A stretch of DNA of 64,000 nucleotides from Nansenia antarctica. Taxonomy: Eukaryota > Chordata > Actinopteri > Argentiniformes > Microstomatidae. Below the pieces are notes generated by a model. That model worked only from the letters and a program-made list of their open reading frames with translations, was not told where the DNA came from and made no database searches. This document shows, one piece after another, positions 22,690-35,430 of the stretch. How positions within the stretch are numbered: position 1 is the first letter of the stretch; each line of letters starts with the position of its first letter. The position numbers and the translations under genes are program-made. Location: NCBI GenBank assembly GCA_963989245.1, contig OZ022347.1, positions 3,165,240 to 3,229,239 on the forward strand, in the 5' to 3' direction.

Positions 22690-23182
22690 ACTCTCTCTCT
22701 CTCTCTACTCTCTCTCTCTCTACTCTCTACTCTCTCTCTCTCCTCTCTATTCTCTCTCTCTACTCTCTCTACTCTCTCTCTCTCTGCGGGGGGCTGCAGA
22801 CGAGGTTGCCGCATCCCGTCCCGCTTTGCCACAAGGCTGCGTTCGTCTCCAAATCTGCCAATCCTCTATCCAGATCCCTCATCTCCTCCCTCCCTCCCTC
22901 CCTCCTCTCCTCCCTCCCTCTCCTCCCTCCCTCCCTCCCTCCCTCCCTCCCTCCCTCCCTCCCTCCCTCTCCTCCCTCCCTCCCTCCCTCCCTCTCCTCC
23001 CTCCCTCCCTCCTCTCCTCCCTCCCTCTCTCCCTCCCTCCCTCTCCCTCTCTCTCTCCCTCCCTCTCTCCTCCCTCCCTCTCTCCCTTCCTCCCTCCCTT
23101 CCTCTCTCCCTCCCTCCCTCTCTCCCTCTCCTCCCTTCCTCCCTTCCTCCTCTCCTCCCTCCCTCCCTCCCTCTCTCTCTCC
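22467..23182. repeat. 700-bp polypyrimidine block, CTCTA then CTCC arrays
   Basis: 22467-22785 is CT with repeated CTCTCTACTCTCTCT units. A 95-bp unique segment (22786-22880) follows. 22881-23182 is CTCCCTCCCTCC tetramers. The + strand is almost entirely pyrimidine, so long Leu/Ser/Pro frames on + and Arg/Glu/Gly frames on - are artefacts. Confidence 0.95.
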
Positions 23183-24130
23183 GCCGGCGCACACACACGA
23201 CCGGCGCTGCTCTCCGGTTATCAGACACCAGACTCTCTCTGGCACAGTGGCTCAGCATCGGTGACGGTACGTACACTCCTCTCTCTCTAAGACAATAGTA
23301 TTATTATTATTATTATGCGTGTTTAATACTGGCATACTCGTTGTTTACGGATAGGAGCAGTTGGGATAGGGTGCGCATTGTAGGCTATTTCTATCGGATT
23401 TAGTTTATTATAATAATGTTCCCGTTAGGAGATCTGACTTTCCAGACAGACCCATGACGTTTCTCAGACGGCCGTGTCCTTAAATGACCGCATTTCAGAC
23501 TGTTTCATCATCAGACTTCAACAATAGCAGGTTTTTAACACCGTGCTTACCGGGAGGTCTTTTTTCTTTTTTTACTCTCACTAGTGCATTCGTATTGTAA
23601 CCTATTTATGTTTAAAAAAAAAAAAATATTATTAAGTGTTTTCAAGAAAACAAATCAGGGCACGCATGATCAAATTAACTAATTAAACAATCGGATCTCA
23701 GTCATTTAAACGTGCCGCCCGGGACATACGGGAGGAGAGGAGGAGGTCAATAAGGTTCAGAGGAAGGTGATTTATTGAAGGTGAGGGACGATCGGACGTC
23801 CGTGGCTGTTTAATATTGAACCTCTTAGGTTATATTTACAGAAGGTGCTGTTGTCATCAGTAAAGCCACAGCCTATTGAAGAGTCTGTGGGACAGAAGTG
23901 GCGCAGTTTCTCTGGTGTGTTTTCCTCCACGGGGCGGCTCAGTCAGGCTCCGCTCCGCTCGGCTGCGTGATGATGATGATGTCGCCCTGTGATGTTCATT
24001 TTAACTTCTGTTTCAATATTGATTCGCGGTCCGATCAGATCTCAGATCAGAGAGCTTGTTCTCAGGGGTGACCTCACCTCGCCTGTCTCTCACTTCGCAT
24101 GAGGACCGTTTAGAATGTACACCGACGCAC
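23183..24130. other. CpG-containing intronic stretch between two large arrays
   Basis: Non-repetitive and CpG-richer than its surroundings (ccgccggcgcacacacacga near 23181, cgtgccgcccgggacatacg at 23710, gcggctcagtcaggctccgctccgctcggc near 23934). GTGACG/GTACGTA at about 23268 resembles a splice donor. An internal promoter or alternative non-coding first exon of map1a is possible but unproven. Confidence 0.25.
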
Positions 24131-27100
24131 ATATACACCCTACAATCTATACACCCTTCAATCTATACACCCTACAATCTATACACACTACAATCTATAC
24201 ACCCTACAATCTATATACCCTACAATATATACACCCTACAATCTATACACCTACAATCTATACACCTACAATCTATACACCCTACAATCTATACACCCTA
24301 CAATATATACACCCTACAATCTATACACCTACAATCTATACACATACAATCTATACACCCTACAATCTATACACCCTACAATCTATACACCTACAATCTA
24401 TACACCTACAATCTATACACCCTACAATCTATACACCCTACAATCTATACACCCTACAATCTATACACCTACAATCTATACACCCTACAATCTATACACC
24501 CTACAATCTATACACCTACAATCTATACACCCTACAATCTATACACCCTACAATCTATACACCCTACAATCTATACACCTACAATCTATACACCCTACAA
24601 TCTATACACCCTACAATCTATACACCCTACAATCTATACACCCTACAATCTATACACCCTACAATCTATACACCCTCTATACACCTACAATCTATACACC
24701 TACAATCTATACACCCTACAATCTATACACCCTACAATCTATACACCCTACAATCTATACACCTACAATCTATACACCTACAATCTATACACCCTACAAT
24801 CTATACACCCTACAATCTATACACCTACAATCTATACACCCTACAATCTATACACCTACAATCTATACACCTACAATCTATACACCCTACAATCTATACA
24901 CCTACAATCTATACACCTACAATCTATACACCCTCTATACACCTACAATCTATACACCCTACAATCTATACACCCTACAATCTATACACCCTACAATCTA
25001 TACACCCTACAATCTATACACCCTACAATCTATACACCCTACAATCTATACACCTACAATCTATACACCCTACAATCTATACACCCTACAATCTATACAC
25101 CCTACAATCTATACACCTACAATCTATACACCTACAATCTATACACCTACAATCTATACACCCTACAATCTATACACCCTACAATCTATACACCCTACAA
25201 TCTATACACCCTACAATCTATACACCTACAATCTATACACCCTACAATCTATACACCCTACAATCTATACACCCTACAATCTATACACCCTACAATCTAT
25301 ACACCTACAATCTATACACCCTACAATCTATACACCCTCTATACACCTACAATCTATACACCTACAATCTATACACCCTACAATCTATACACCCTGCAAT
25401 CTATACACCCTACAATCTATACACCTACAATCTATACACCCTACAATCTATACACCCTACCATCTATACACCCTACAATCTATACACCCTCTATACACCC
25501 TACAATCTATACACCCTACAATCTATACACCCTCTATACACCCTACAAACTATACACCCTACAATCTATACACCCTCTATACACCTACAATCTATACACC
25601 CTACAATCTATACACCCTACAATCTATACACCCTACAATCTATACACCCTCTATACACCTACAATCTATACACCTACAATCTATACACCCTACAATCTAT
25701 ACACCCTACAATCTATACACCCTCTATACACCTACAATCTATACACCCTACAATCTATACACCCTACAATCTATACACCCTCTATACACCTACAATCTAT
25801 ACACCTACAATCTATACACCCTACAATCTATACACCCTACAATCTATACACCTACAATCTATACACCTACAATCTATACACCCTACAATCTATACACCCT
25901 ACAATCTATACACCTACAATCTATACACCTACAATCTATACACCCTACAATCTATACACCTACAATCTATACACCTACAATCTATACACCCTCTATACAC
26001 CCTACAATCTATACACCCTACAATCTATATACCTACAATCTATACACCTACAATCTATACACCCTACAATCTATACACCTACAATCTATACACCTGCAAT
26101 CTATACACCCTCTATACACCCTACAATCTATACACCCTACAATCTATATACCTACAATCTATACACCTACAATCTATACACCCTACAATCTATACACCCT
26201 ATAATCTATACACCTACAATCTATACACCCTACAATCTATACACCCTACAATCTATACACCTACAATCTATACACCCTACAATCTATACACCCTATAATC
26301 TATACACCTACAATCTATACACCTACAATCTATACACCTACAATCTATACACCTACAATCTATACACCTACAATCTATACACCCTACAATCTATACACCT
26401 ACAATCTATACACCTACAATCTATACACCCTACAATCTATACACCCTACAATCTATACACCCTACAATCTATACACCTACAATCTATACACCCTCTATAC
26501 ACCTACAATCTATACACCCTACAATCTATACACCCTACAATCTATACACCTACAATCTATACACCTACAATCTATACACCTACAATCTATACACCTACAA
26601 TCTATACACCCTACAATCTATACACCCTACAATCTATACACCTACAATCTATACACCTACAATCTATACACCCTACAATCTATACACCTACAATCTATAC
26701 ACCCTACAATCTATACACCCTACAATCTATACACCTACAATCTATACACCTACAATCTATACACCTACAATCTATACACCCTACAATCTATACACCTACA
26801 ATCTATACACCTACAATCTATACACCCTACAATCTATACACCTACAATCTATACACCTACAATCTATACACCCTACAATCTATACACACTACAATCTATA
26901 CACCCTACAATCTATACACCCTACAATCTATACACCTACAATCTATACACCCTACAATCTATACACCCTCTATACACCTACAATCTATACACCTACAATC
27001 TATACACCCTACAATCTATACACCCTACAATCTATATACCCTACAATCTATACACCCTACAATCTATACACCCTACAATCTATACACCCTACAATCTATA

Positions 27101-27279
27101 CACCCTACAATCTATACACCCTACAATCTATACACCCTACAATCTATACACCCTACAATCTATACACCTACAATCTATACACCCTACAATCTATACACCC
27201 TACAATCTATACACCTACAATCTATACACCCTACAATCTATACACCCTACAGTCTATATACCCTCTATACACCCTACAG
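24131..27279 (+). repeat. 3.15-kb satellite array, 15/16-bp unit
   Basis: Head-to-tail copies (about 200) of CTATACACCCTACAAT (16 bp) and CTATACACCTACAAT (15 bp), mixed with an 11-bp short form lacking ACAAT (about 14 times). Edge copies are more diverged than central ones. A 119-bp segment is duplicated (25991 and 26110), showing a higher-order unit. No stop codon can form on the + strand in any frame, which makes the 1093-residue open frame at 24056-27337 a by-product. Confidence 0.97.
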
Positions 27280-27957
27280 GGAGAGATTAGACCTTGATAG
27301 TCTATACAACCAAGATAATACAACCATTGCTCATTAATTCGTTTAATTTGTCAACGTCAGGTAGGCTATATTGAAGTCAGCACTGACTGAATGACGGTAG
27401 GTTATAGTCTAGTTTTTTGTTCAATGATTTGCCTCACGAGCATGTTGTTCCTATGCGTGGGCTAAAGAAAAAAAGATGCTGTCGACTAGGTATGTAGAGA
27501 AATGTTGCCAAGAGGTTATGTTGTTTGAGCTGCCATTCGGTGTTCAATGTTTTATTCACGAGATGATGTGTTGGGAGTGTATTGTATTTAGGCTATAGGA
27601 TCAATGTAATAAATGTATAGTGATGTACACTGCGTGCATCGAGACTATCCCAGGCCACTCCAGTGACTCAGCAGAGCGTGTGTGTGCGTGTGTGTGCGTG
27701 TGTGTGCGTGTGTGTGCGTGTGAGAGAGTGTGTGCGCTCGTGTCAGTGTGCGTGCGAGGGAAGGACTATTAGTGCAGTGAATTAATCAGTTAGTTACCAT
27801 ACGAAACAAAACATTATTTTGATAATAATGTATTTTGTAATTCTATGTTGGTGTCACATTAAGTGAAAAAGCACCTGCTGCTTAAACAATAAGTTGAATG
27901 TGTTTGTGTGTAGGGATGGGGAAAGGTCAGTGGCTTGGGGGTGTTAGTGGGGTTTGG
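27280..27957. other. Intronic stretch without recognised gene
   Basis: Single-copy apart from a GTGTGTGC microsatellite at about 27676-27722. Confidence 0.5.
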
Positions 27958-27965
27958 GTGCTAAC

Positions 27966-28179
27966 CAGGGTTGCCAGATGGGCTGGGTTTTTATTTTATT
28001 TTACAAACATCATTGGCAACAGACATACAGTTTAGGGGGCAGGAGATGGGCACCTGCCCAATAGTAATTAATTAGCGGTTTTCTGACAATATAGGTTTCG
28101 GGCTGGTGGTTTTTGGTGGATATAGCGTTTTTTAGACTGTGGTTAGGCTGGAAATGGTCAATCCTATCTGGCAACCCTG
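27966..28179 (+). mobile_element. hAT-type MITE with perfect 8-bp target duplication
   Basis: A 214-bp element with inverted ends CAGGGTTGCCAGAT and ATCTGGCAACCCTG. The 8-bp sequence GTGCTAAC is present on both sides (27958-27965 and 28180-28187). The 8-bp duplication and CAGGG ends are the hAT signature. No coding capacity. Confidence 0.93.
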
Positions 28180-28391
28180 GTGCTAACCCGACAGTACAGC
28201 ATCCTTCTGGGTTGTGTGGGCTGTTCAGAACCAGAAGCTTAGCGAGGCTACGCTAGGCTATGGCTAGGAGGGTGGCCTGCTGGTGAACGTTTAGCCTGAG
28301 GGCACTGAGTCACTGCCTCCCACTGTTTAACCCACACAGCCTCAGACATCCTTAGACATCCTCAGACATCCTCAGACAGAGCCCAACCAGG

Positions 28392-28556
28392 TGAATATAT
28401 GTGCCATTTAGCTGACTAACATGCCAAAGCGACTTACATTGCAGTGAGTGCATACATTTTCTCAGTATATATGGTCCCAGCGGGAATCGAACACACAACC
28501 TAAGTGTTGTTAGCACCATGCTCTACCGACTGAGCTACAGAGGACCTCGACAATTC
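28392..28556 (-). mobile_element. tRNA-derived SINE, antisense
   Basis: Reverse complement of the SINE at 36790-36950. The tRNA-like head (on minus: GGTCCTCTGTAGCTCAGTCG; B box GTTCGATTCCC) is at 28500-28556. The tail is shortened. Confidence 0.8.
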
Positions 28557-28914
28557 AACGGATGAATACCGTCGTCCCTGACAGGGTTATGATGAAGATA
28601 CGTATATACTTATTAAAGCAGATACATAGACACAATCCAATTAGTTGTTTGGACAGAAGTGATTTGTCACTGAAATCACAACCTCATTACAAAAGACCTC
28701 ATTCAGTCAATCACATCGGGGTTATTATCAGGTCTCTGGGGTAAGCTTAGAACCTATTTTGTTCTGGTGCTGACAAGAAATCCACAGTTGGATTCTTATC
28801 AATGATTTATTTGACAGTATTCTCCTCAAAACATGTTGACCACAGCGTGAAGGGTGAGTATGCAGCCATGTTTTGAGGAAAAGATCATAATATGATCATA
28901 CAGCAATATAGATC
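28557..28914. other. Intronic stretch without recognised gene
   Basis: No repeat or gene recognised. Confidence 0.5.
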
Positions 28915-29040
28915 TCTTTATTTAGTCAGGACAGTGCACATTAATGAACAGTCGCTTATACAGATGTATGGTGACAGTAAATATGCCAGATTTAGCTGTG
29001 AGCTAATTTGCATGACATAAAATCGTACAATAGATAAAAA
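28915..29040 (-). mobile_element. LINE 3' tail fragment, antisense
   Basis: Reverse complement of the family at 8060 and 62155 (tttagtcaggacagtgcaca, then atgccagatttagctgtgag). Confidence 0.6.
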
Positions 29041-29239
29041 ACCAACAAGAATAATGGACAACATCACAACAGAATACAACAGGACATAAAACAATGAGTA
29101 TGTGACCATAGGGACATACATTGGTGCAGTAGAAAATAAAGTGCACAGGTTAAAAGTGTGAAATAAGGCAGAAAATAAGGTAGTGGATGGTACTGAGGGA
29201 AAGGTAGCTGGACAGTCTGTAGTACAACAAGGGGATGCC

Positions 29240-29800
29240 CAGAGAGAGTTATGGGAGGTTATGGTTACAGAGAGAGTTATGGGAGGTTATGGTTACAGAG
29301 AGAGTTATGGGTGGTTATGGTTACAGAGAGAGTTATGGGTGGTTATGGTTACAGAGAGAGTTATGGGTGGTTATGGTTACAGAGAGAGTTATGGGGGGTT
29401 ATGGTCACAGAGAGAGTTATGGGTGGTTATGGTTACAGAGAGAGTTATGGGAGGTTATGGTTACAGAGAGAGTTATGGGTGGTTATGGTTACAGAGAGAG
29501 TTATGGGTGGTTATGGTCACAGAGAGAGTTATGGTGGTTATGGTTACAGAGAGAGTTATGGGTGGTTATGGTTACAGAGAGAGTTATGGGTGGTTATGGT
29601 CACAGAGAGAGTTATGGGTGGTTATGGTTACAGAGAGAGTTATGGGTGGTTATGGTTACAGAGAGAGTTATGGGTGGTTATGGTTACAGAGAGAGTTATG
29701 GGTGGTTATGGTCACAGAGAGAGTTATGGGTGGTTATGGTTACAGAGAGAGTTATGGGTGGTTATGGTTACAGAGAGAGTTATGGGTGGTTATGGTTACA
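29240..29800 (+). repeat. 28-bp minisatellite, 20 copies
   Basis: Unit: AGAGAGAGTTATGGGTGG followed by TTATGGTTAC, 28 bp. Variants carry GGGAGG or GGTCAC; one copy has lost a base or two (29530). As 28 is not a multiple of 3 and the unit lacks stops on +, all three frames are open for about 190-210 codons. These are not genes. Confidence 0.97.
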
Positions 29801-30384
29801 GTATTGGTTTGTTTTTAGTTTTTAGGTTTCGATAAACGAGGCCCTGTGTTGGAGACCTCATTTTAAAAAGATAATATGCGTGACCATAACAAGTGGGGGT
29901 ATTATTCCGTGTCCAACCGACGGTTCGTTTGAAATACCCCGGAACACTCTGTCCTGTCGTCACGCCATTTTGGCAGACAGACCATAATCAGGTGATCTTT
30001 CTGCTTCCTCTTGTTTCAATTCCATTTCTAATCGACTGACGTTTTAACAATTTACAATGGTTATTTATACATGGCATTATTTGATTTAATCACTCAAATC
30101 AGTATTAGGCTATTAGCTATTTAGCTACTCAATTGCGTGCTTTATTCGCTAATCTGTCAGGATTCGGGATTTGGGGGTTTGAGACAAAGGACCACTTTCA
30201 TACCTGGATTAGGACCGCTGGGTCAGGGCAGGTGCACGTCTGAGGAAACGTTGGTCCGGTTCTATGAGCAGAACAGACCTGAATGACCTCATACGGGTCA
30301 TTTAGTTTATTGTTGCTAAATGAGAGTGTCTCATATGAAACAATACATAATGTGTGTCTGGGCGTTCACGTATGCACGTGCACA
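29801..30384. other. Intronic stretch without recognised gene
   Basis: No repeat or gene recognised. Confidence 0.5.
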
Positions 30385-30420
<36 letters not shown>

Positions 30421-30463
30421 ACTATGATTCTGAAAGGCTAAACAGGCAGGCACGCATGTACGT

Positions 30464-30496
<33 letters not shown>

Positions 30497-30573
30497 ACTA
30501 TGATTCTGAAAGGCCAAACAGGCAGGCACACATGTATGTGGACACACGCATTGCACACACAAACAGTCACGCT

Positions 30574-30609
<36 letters not shown>

Positions 30610-30617
30610 ACACACCA

Positions 30618-30675
<58 letters not shown>
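30385..30675. repeat. Three CA tracts with a duplicated spacer
   Basis: CA at 30385-30418, 30468-30495 and 30577-30675 (the last with CCACACA interruptions). The spacer atactatgattctgaaaggc...aacaggcaggcac is present twice (30419 and 30494), so the block is a tandem duplication. Confidence 0.9.
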
Positions 30676-30677
<2 letters not shown>

Positions 30678-31099
30678 CACAGGCTCTGTGAAAGGCTCAA
30701 CAATTGACCCTAATTGACTGTACAGAGATCTGTCAATACCTGGGAGTCTGATATTTACCAGACTAACCACCAAGCAAACTACTGCAATGAGTTTCCTCAT
30801 TAGCCAGTCTTATTAGTAAGGAGTTAGTCAACTTTTATACTGTATCGCTGAGCAGCCACTACTCTACAGCATCATTATGGAATTAGACTGTTTTCTCATA
30901 TTATATCTCATAATTATCACTGGATTATTATGTAAATACTAGAGGAAGAATAGTTGAGACTTTGTGGTATCAATTAGGGTCATTGAACGGTGTTAAGGGC
31001 CTTGTTACTGAAATAGAGGGCCATAGAATGAATATGCTCTAATTTATTTGTAACCAAAACCCACCTGATTGGATTAATCCCTTAGCTCACAGTGATACT
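30676..31099. other. Intronic stretch without recognised gene
   Basis: No repeat or gene recognised. Confidence 0.5.
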
Positions 31100-31350
31100 G
31101 GAGGTGTGGTGCAGGAGGTAGAGCTGGTGTCTAATGATCACATGGTCGGCAGATCAGCGGTTCGAGCCCCGGCTGGCCACATGTCGAGGTGTCCTTGGGC
31201 AAGACACTGAACCCCCAAATTGCTCCCAATGAGCGGGCCGGCCGGCGCCTTGCATGGTAGCTTGCCGCCATTGGTGTGTGAATGTGTGTGTGAATGAGAG
31301 GCCATTGTAAAGCGCTCTGGAATAAGGCGCTAAATAAGTCATTCCGTTTA
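31100..31350 (+). mobile_element. tRNA-derived SINE
   Basis: Head with A-box-like GGTAGAGCTGG and B box GGTTCGAGCCC. The body carries cgaggtgtccttgggcaaga. The tail is TGTAAAGCGCTCTGGAATAA. Same family as 21109 (-) and 40445 (+). Confidence 0.8.
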
Positions 31351-31494
31351 CTGGAGACAGGTAGGAGAACCTCTTATTCGAACTCTCTTAGATTGGTTGC
31401 CCTTGTTGTTTCATGAGCGACGTGCAGTGAAATAGGTGACAGGTAAAGTAGCTGGTATCACCTCCTCATGCGGCTCAGTCTCTACTGCTGGTTA

Positions 31495-31731
<237 letters not shown>

Positions 31732-32034
31732 GGAGAATGCGGTAGTGAGCAGTCTTTGCAGTGGTTTACATCCTGCTTTGCCCGTTGTTCTGGTGCCAGG
31801 GTTTCTCAGGGCTACTGTGGAGTGAGGAAGGATTGTGTGTGTGGGTGGTGGCTCTGGCAGGATGATATCACTCTCGCCCCCCCGATGCGGTGAGCAAACC
31901 TGGCCTTGTTTGAAGTGCAGTAGGTAGCTACAGAGAAGGGAGGTGGTGGTGAGTTTGGTTTTTTTCTTTAGCGTAGCCTCTCTTCTTTCATTATCTCTAT
32001 TCTTGTGTGTCACCATCACCCCTGACTCGTTCTC

Positions 32035-32035
<1 letters not shown>

Positions 32036-32076
<41 letters not shown>

Positions 32077-32227
32077 ACTCGATGGCTTTCTTTCGATGCT
32101 TTGGATTAAGGAGAGAGAGGAGAGATAGAGAAGAGAGAGAGAGAGAGAGAGAGAAGAGAGAGAGCAATGACAGCACTGATGGACGTTGTTGCTGAAAGCA
32201 GGTATATTAGGCTGGAGAGAGAGAGAG

Positions 32228-32323
<96 letters not shown>

Positions 32324-32470
32324 TCAGCACAGACAGACATTATTGCTGAAAGCAGGTATATTAGGCTGGAGAGAGAGGAGAGATAGAGAAGAGATAGAGA
32401 GAGAAAGACAGAGACAGCACAGACAGACAGACATTATTGCTGAGAGCAGGTATATTAGGCTGAGAGCAGG
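32036..32470. repeat. CT tract and GA arrays with a repeated 40-bp spacer
   Basis: CT at 32036-32074, then GA tracts (32110-32164, 32215-32319, 32370-32410). They are separated by a spacer containing GCTGAAAGCAGGTATATTAG, present at 32190, 32345, 32440 and, shortened, 32463. Confidence 0.9.
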
Positions 32471-32722
32471 TATATTAGGCTGAGGCGGTGGTTCGTTACC
32501 TTCCCTTCCTCTTCCGGCAGTAGCGTGGACAGCAGCAGTTAACATCGATCATCTCTCAGAGCCAAGGTTATTCCCAGAGGTGCTCTTTGTGTTCCTCCTC
32601 CTCCATCTCCTCTCCTGGATCTGCTGATTGGGGGGGTCAAAGCTTACATAATCACAAAGTCAACAAGTCCATTGGGACAAATTCAGCTCATGCATATGTT
32701 TTACATGTGGATTAACACTCAA
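32471..32722. other. Intronic stretch
   Basis: Nothing recognised. Confidence 0.5.
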
Positions 32723-33381
32723 TGACTGCGTTTACATGCTCGCCATATTCCTGTATTAATCGAAAATATGCTCAATATTCCGATTGGGCAAGAGTCATGT
32801 AAACACGTACCGAACCCGCTTAAGGCCATATTCCGATTCTGTGATATTTCGATTAAGACCCCTGGCTTATGCCTGTTTGAATCTGAATATTGTGACATCA
32901 TAAACACCTTAATGGGAATATGAACCTTCTCGGAATATTCAGTTACGTCTGCGCATGCTCGATTCTCCTCGAGCATGGAATCCTGGGTTGTGTTGTTGCT
33001 AGGGACAGCTAGATACACTCCTGGGTTGTGTTGTTGCTAGGGACAGCTAGATACACTCGTTCGCCATTTCTTCTCGCTCTTGTCTTCCAATGTCGAGGAC
33101 AAAGTGGATCAGCAGGAGTGTTGTAGTTAAATTGTGGTTCAAAAGCGCAAGTAGGAGAACACAATAACGGAGGACGATGATGGAAACAAGCATGATGGCC
33201 TAGCTGTGGGTTAACGCCCGCTCAACCACCACAACCAAGCTACCAACACCAACGTTACTATAGTAACAACTATTGTCCCGCCGAACCACGGGAATATGCC
33301 AATTAACATGTAAACGGAATATTCCAGTTGCTACCCGAATATTGACCGTAATCGGGGTTGGTGTGCATGTAAACGCAGTCA
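32723..33381. mobile_element. MITE (659 bp) with TGACTGCGTTTACATG ends
   Basis: Inverted ends TGACTGCGTTTACATGC and GCATGTAAACGCAGTCA are perfect over 17 bp. Many internal ATATTCCGAT-type motifs on both strands give further inverted symmetry. A 38-bp tandem duplication (cctgggttgtgttgttgcta...) lies at 32982-33058. Ends of this kind are common in fish non-autonomous DNA elements; the superfamily is uncertain. Confidence 0.8.
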
Positions 33382-34340
33382 ATGTTAATTTATTTGAGAA
33401 GCATACTGTATGTATGGGGTTGTTGTTTAAATAAGATGGTAAGATGGTATACAACCAGCCCTATAACCTCAGTCTGTCTTGTCTGGCGGTTCTGAAATCC
33501 ACATAAAGCTTTGGCATAACTCCCAAGGATTTACCGCTGGTTTTCAGAGAGGAGTTTGTGTCCCGAAGGCCTCCAGGCGATCAGATTTATACTGATTGGC
33601 ATTTTATTTTCATCGGTCGATCATTTTATTTATTTATTTTTTATCTCTAATGACTTCCTGAATTCTCTGAATGTCTCAGTGTTTCCTGAAATAAGATTCT
33701 TTAGATGAAAAAAAGCGCCATTTCTGCGCTTTCTGTCTCCCTTTGTCTTGAGTTTTTGTCACTTGAGCAATTGTATCACTTGTCATTGGGTTGAAGGTCA
33801 TTGTGACAGTTATTTTTCATAATTCTTGTCCCCTGGTTCTGTTCTGTTTGACCTATGACCCTGTCACCTGGGCTTGTCATGTTGATGGATGAGATGTCAG
33901 TGTGCATCGACTCATTTCTGATAGCCGTTTAATAATCATTACCTGGCTCCTGACACCTCTGGGACTGAAGGATGGAAGATGACCAGATGCCCTCTGTGTG
34001 TGCATGTGTGTGTGTGTGTGTTGGTGTACATGTTTACATGTCTATCTTTTAAAACAGCTACTGTATAGATGTTTCACCCGGCTGCAGATATTTTTCTGAT
34101 ATCTTTCGGCTCTACGAACCGTTGATTAGTCGTGGTCGTTGAAGCAGAACATTGTGGGAGCGGTAGAAATTAATGACTTAACTTCTCGTCGTTTAGCCTA
34201 CATCCTGCACTCTCATTAACCTTCCCGATTCTCGGTTATTTCGTGAGAGAACCTCGCACAAAGATCTGTGCTTTTTTCTGTCGGGACATTTTTTTTAGCT
34301 CAGTCTCCACTCTCAGCTTCTTATGTGACAGTCAAGCTCC
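33382..34340. other. Intronic stretch without recognised gene
   Basis: A short TG run at 34001-34020 only. Confidence 0.5.
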
Positions 34341-34690
34341 TTAAACACTTAATCAGCCATGAGGGGTCATTTGAGCTGTGAGTAAAAGATGTCTTTTTTT
34401 CTTTGCACTCTATCAAATTTCAGGACCCTCCTTTCATGCCTTGTCCTAGATATGTAGATTCTACCGTTCTACCACCCAGTATCCTTACATTTTCTAAATC
34501 ACATCAGGATAAGCTAGTATGAAGCTATTTTGCAGTTTTTCTGTGTAGGAGGAGGCAGGCTAATTTACAAGGCGTCCAACTAGTGGTCGTTGTGTGTAAA
34601 TAGCAGCTTCCCATTGTAAAGACTGTGGTCATTTGACCCCCGAGGCGGCTCTTATAGTAGGTAAAAAAGGCACGGCTGTTCTAGTGTTAA
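34341..34690 (-). mobile_element. piggyBac-like MITE, copy 1
   Basis: Flanked by TTAA at both ends; inner ends ACACTTAATCAGCC and TGTTCTAGTGT. The core includes aaatcacatcaggataagct and gaggcggctcttatagtagg. Four more copies: 35926, 45678 (partial), 47627, 61017. TTAA flanks suggest piggyBac; no transposase is present. Confidence 0.7.
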
Positions 34691-34992
34691 TAGCCTATAT
34701 GTCGTGCTAGGCAGGAGGGGGTTTATTCGGGGGTTGGGGGGGGGTAATTTGCTCTGTGTTAGATAATAACATTATAATGTTTGATACAACATTACACACA
34801 GTAAAAGAGACGGTTTGGTCAGTAGTCAACATTTTAGCAAGCTGTGTTTTAGCCAGTGTGTGTCAGCTGAACCCTGGTGCTCCCAGCCCCTCTCTAGGCC
34901 CCCCGGGGGAGGAGGTGAGCTCATTGTTGGCACGGCGTGGGCGACACGGCTTCTAGGAGACCATGACACAGCGCCAATACCCTCCGGCTGCC

Positions 34993-35430
<438 letters not shown>

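Noticed and set aside
22461..23290. Leu/Ser/Pro-rich and Arg/Glu/Gly-rich open frames
   Set aside because: Products of CT and CTCC arrays on either strand.
24056..27337. 1093-residue and 727-residue open frames
   Set aside because: They lie almost wholly in the 15/16-bp satellite, whose unit cannot form a stop on this strand. The peptide is a frame-shifting low-complexity run with no domain.
29240..29800. CRISPR-like array (28-bp direct repeats)
   Set aside because: Repeats are directly joined without unique spacers, and the DNA is vertebrate.
29183..29835. Three overlapping open frames of about 200 residues
   Set aside because: All are the same 28-bp minisatellite read in three frames.
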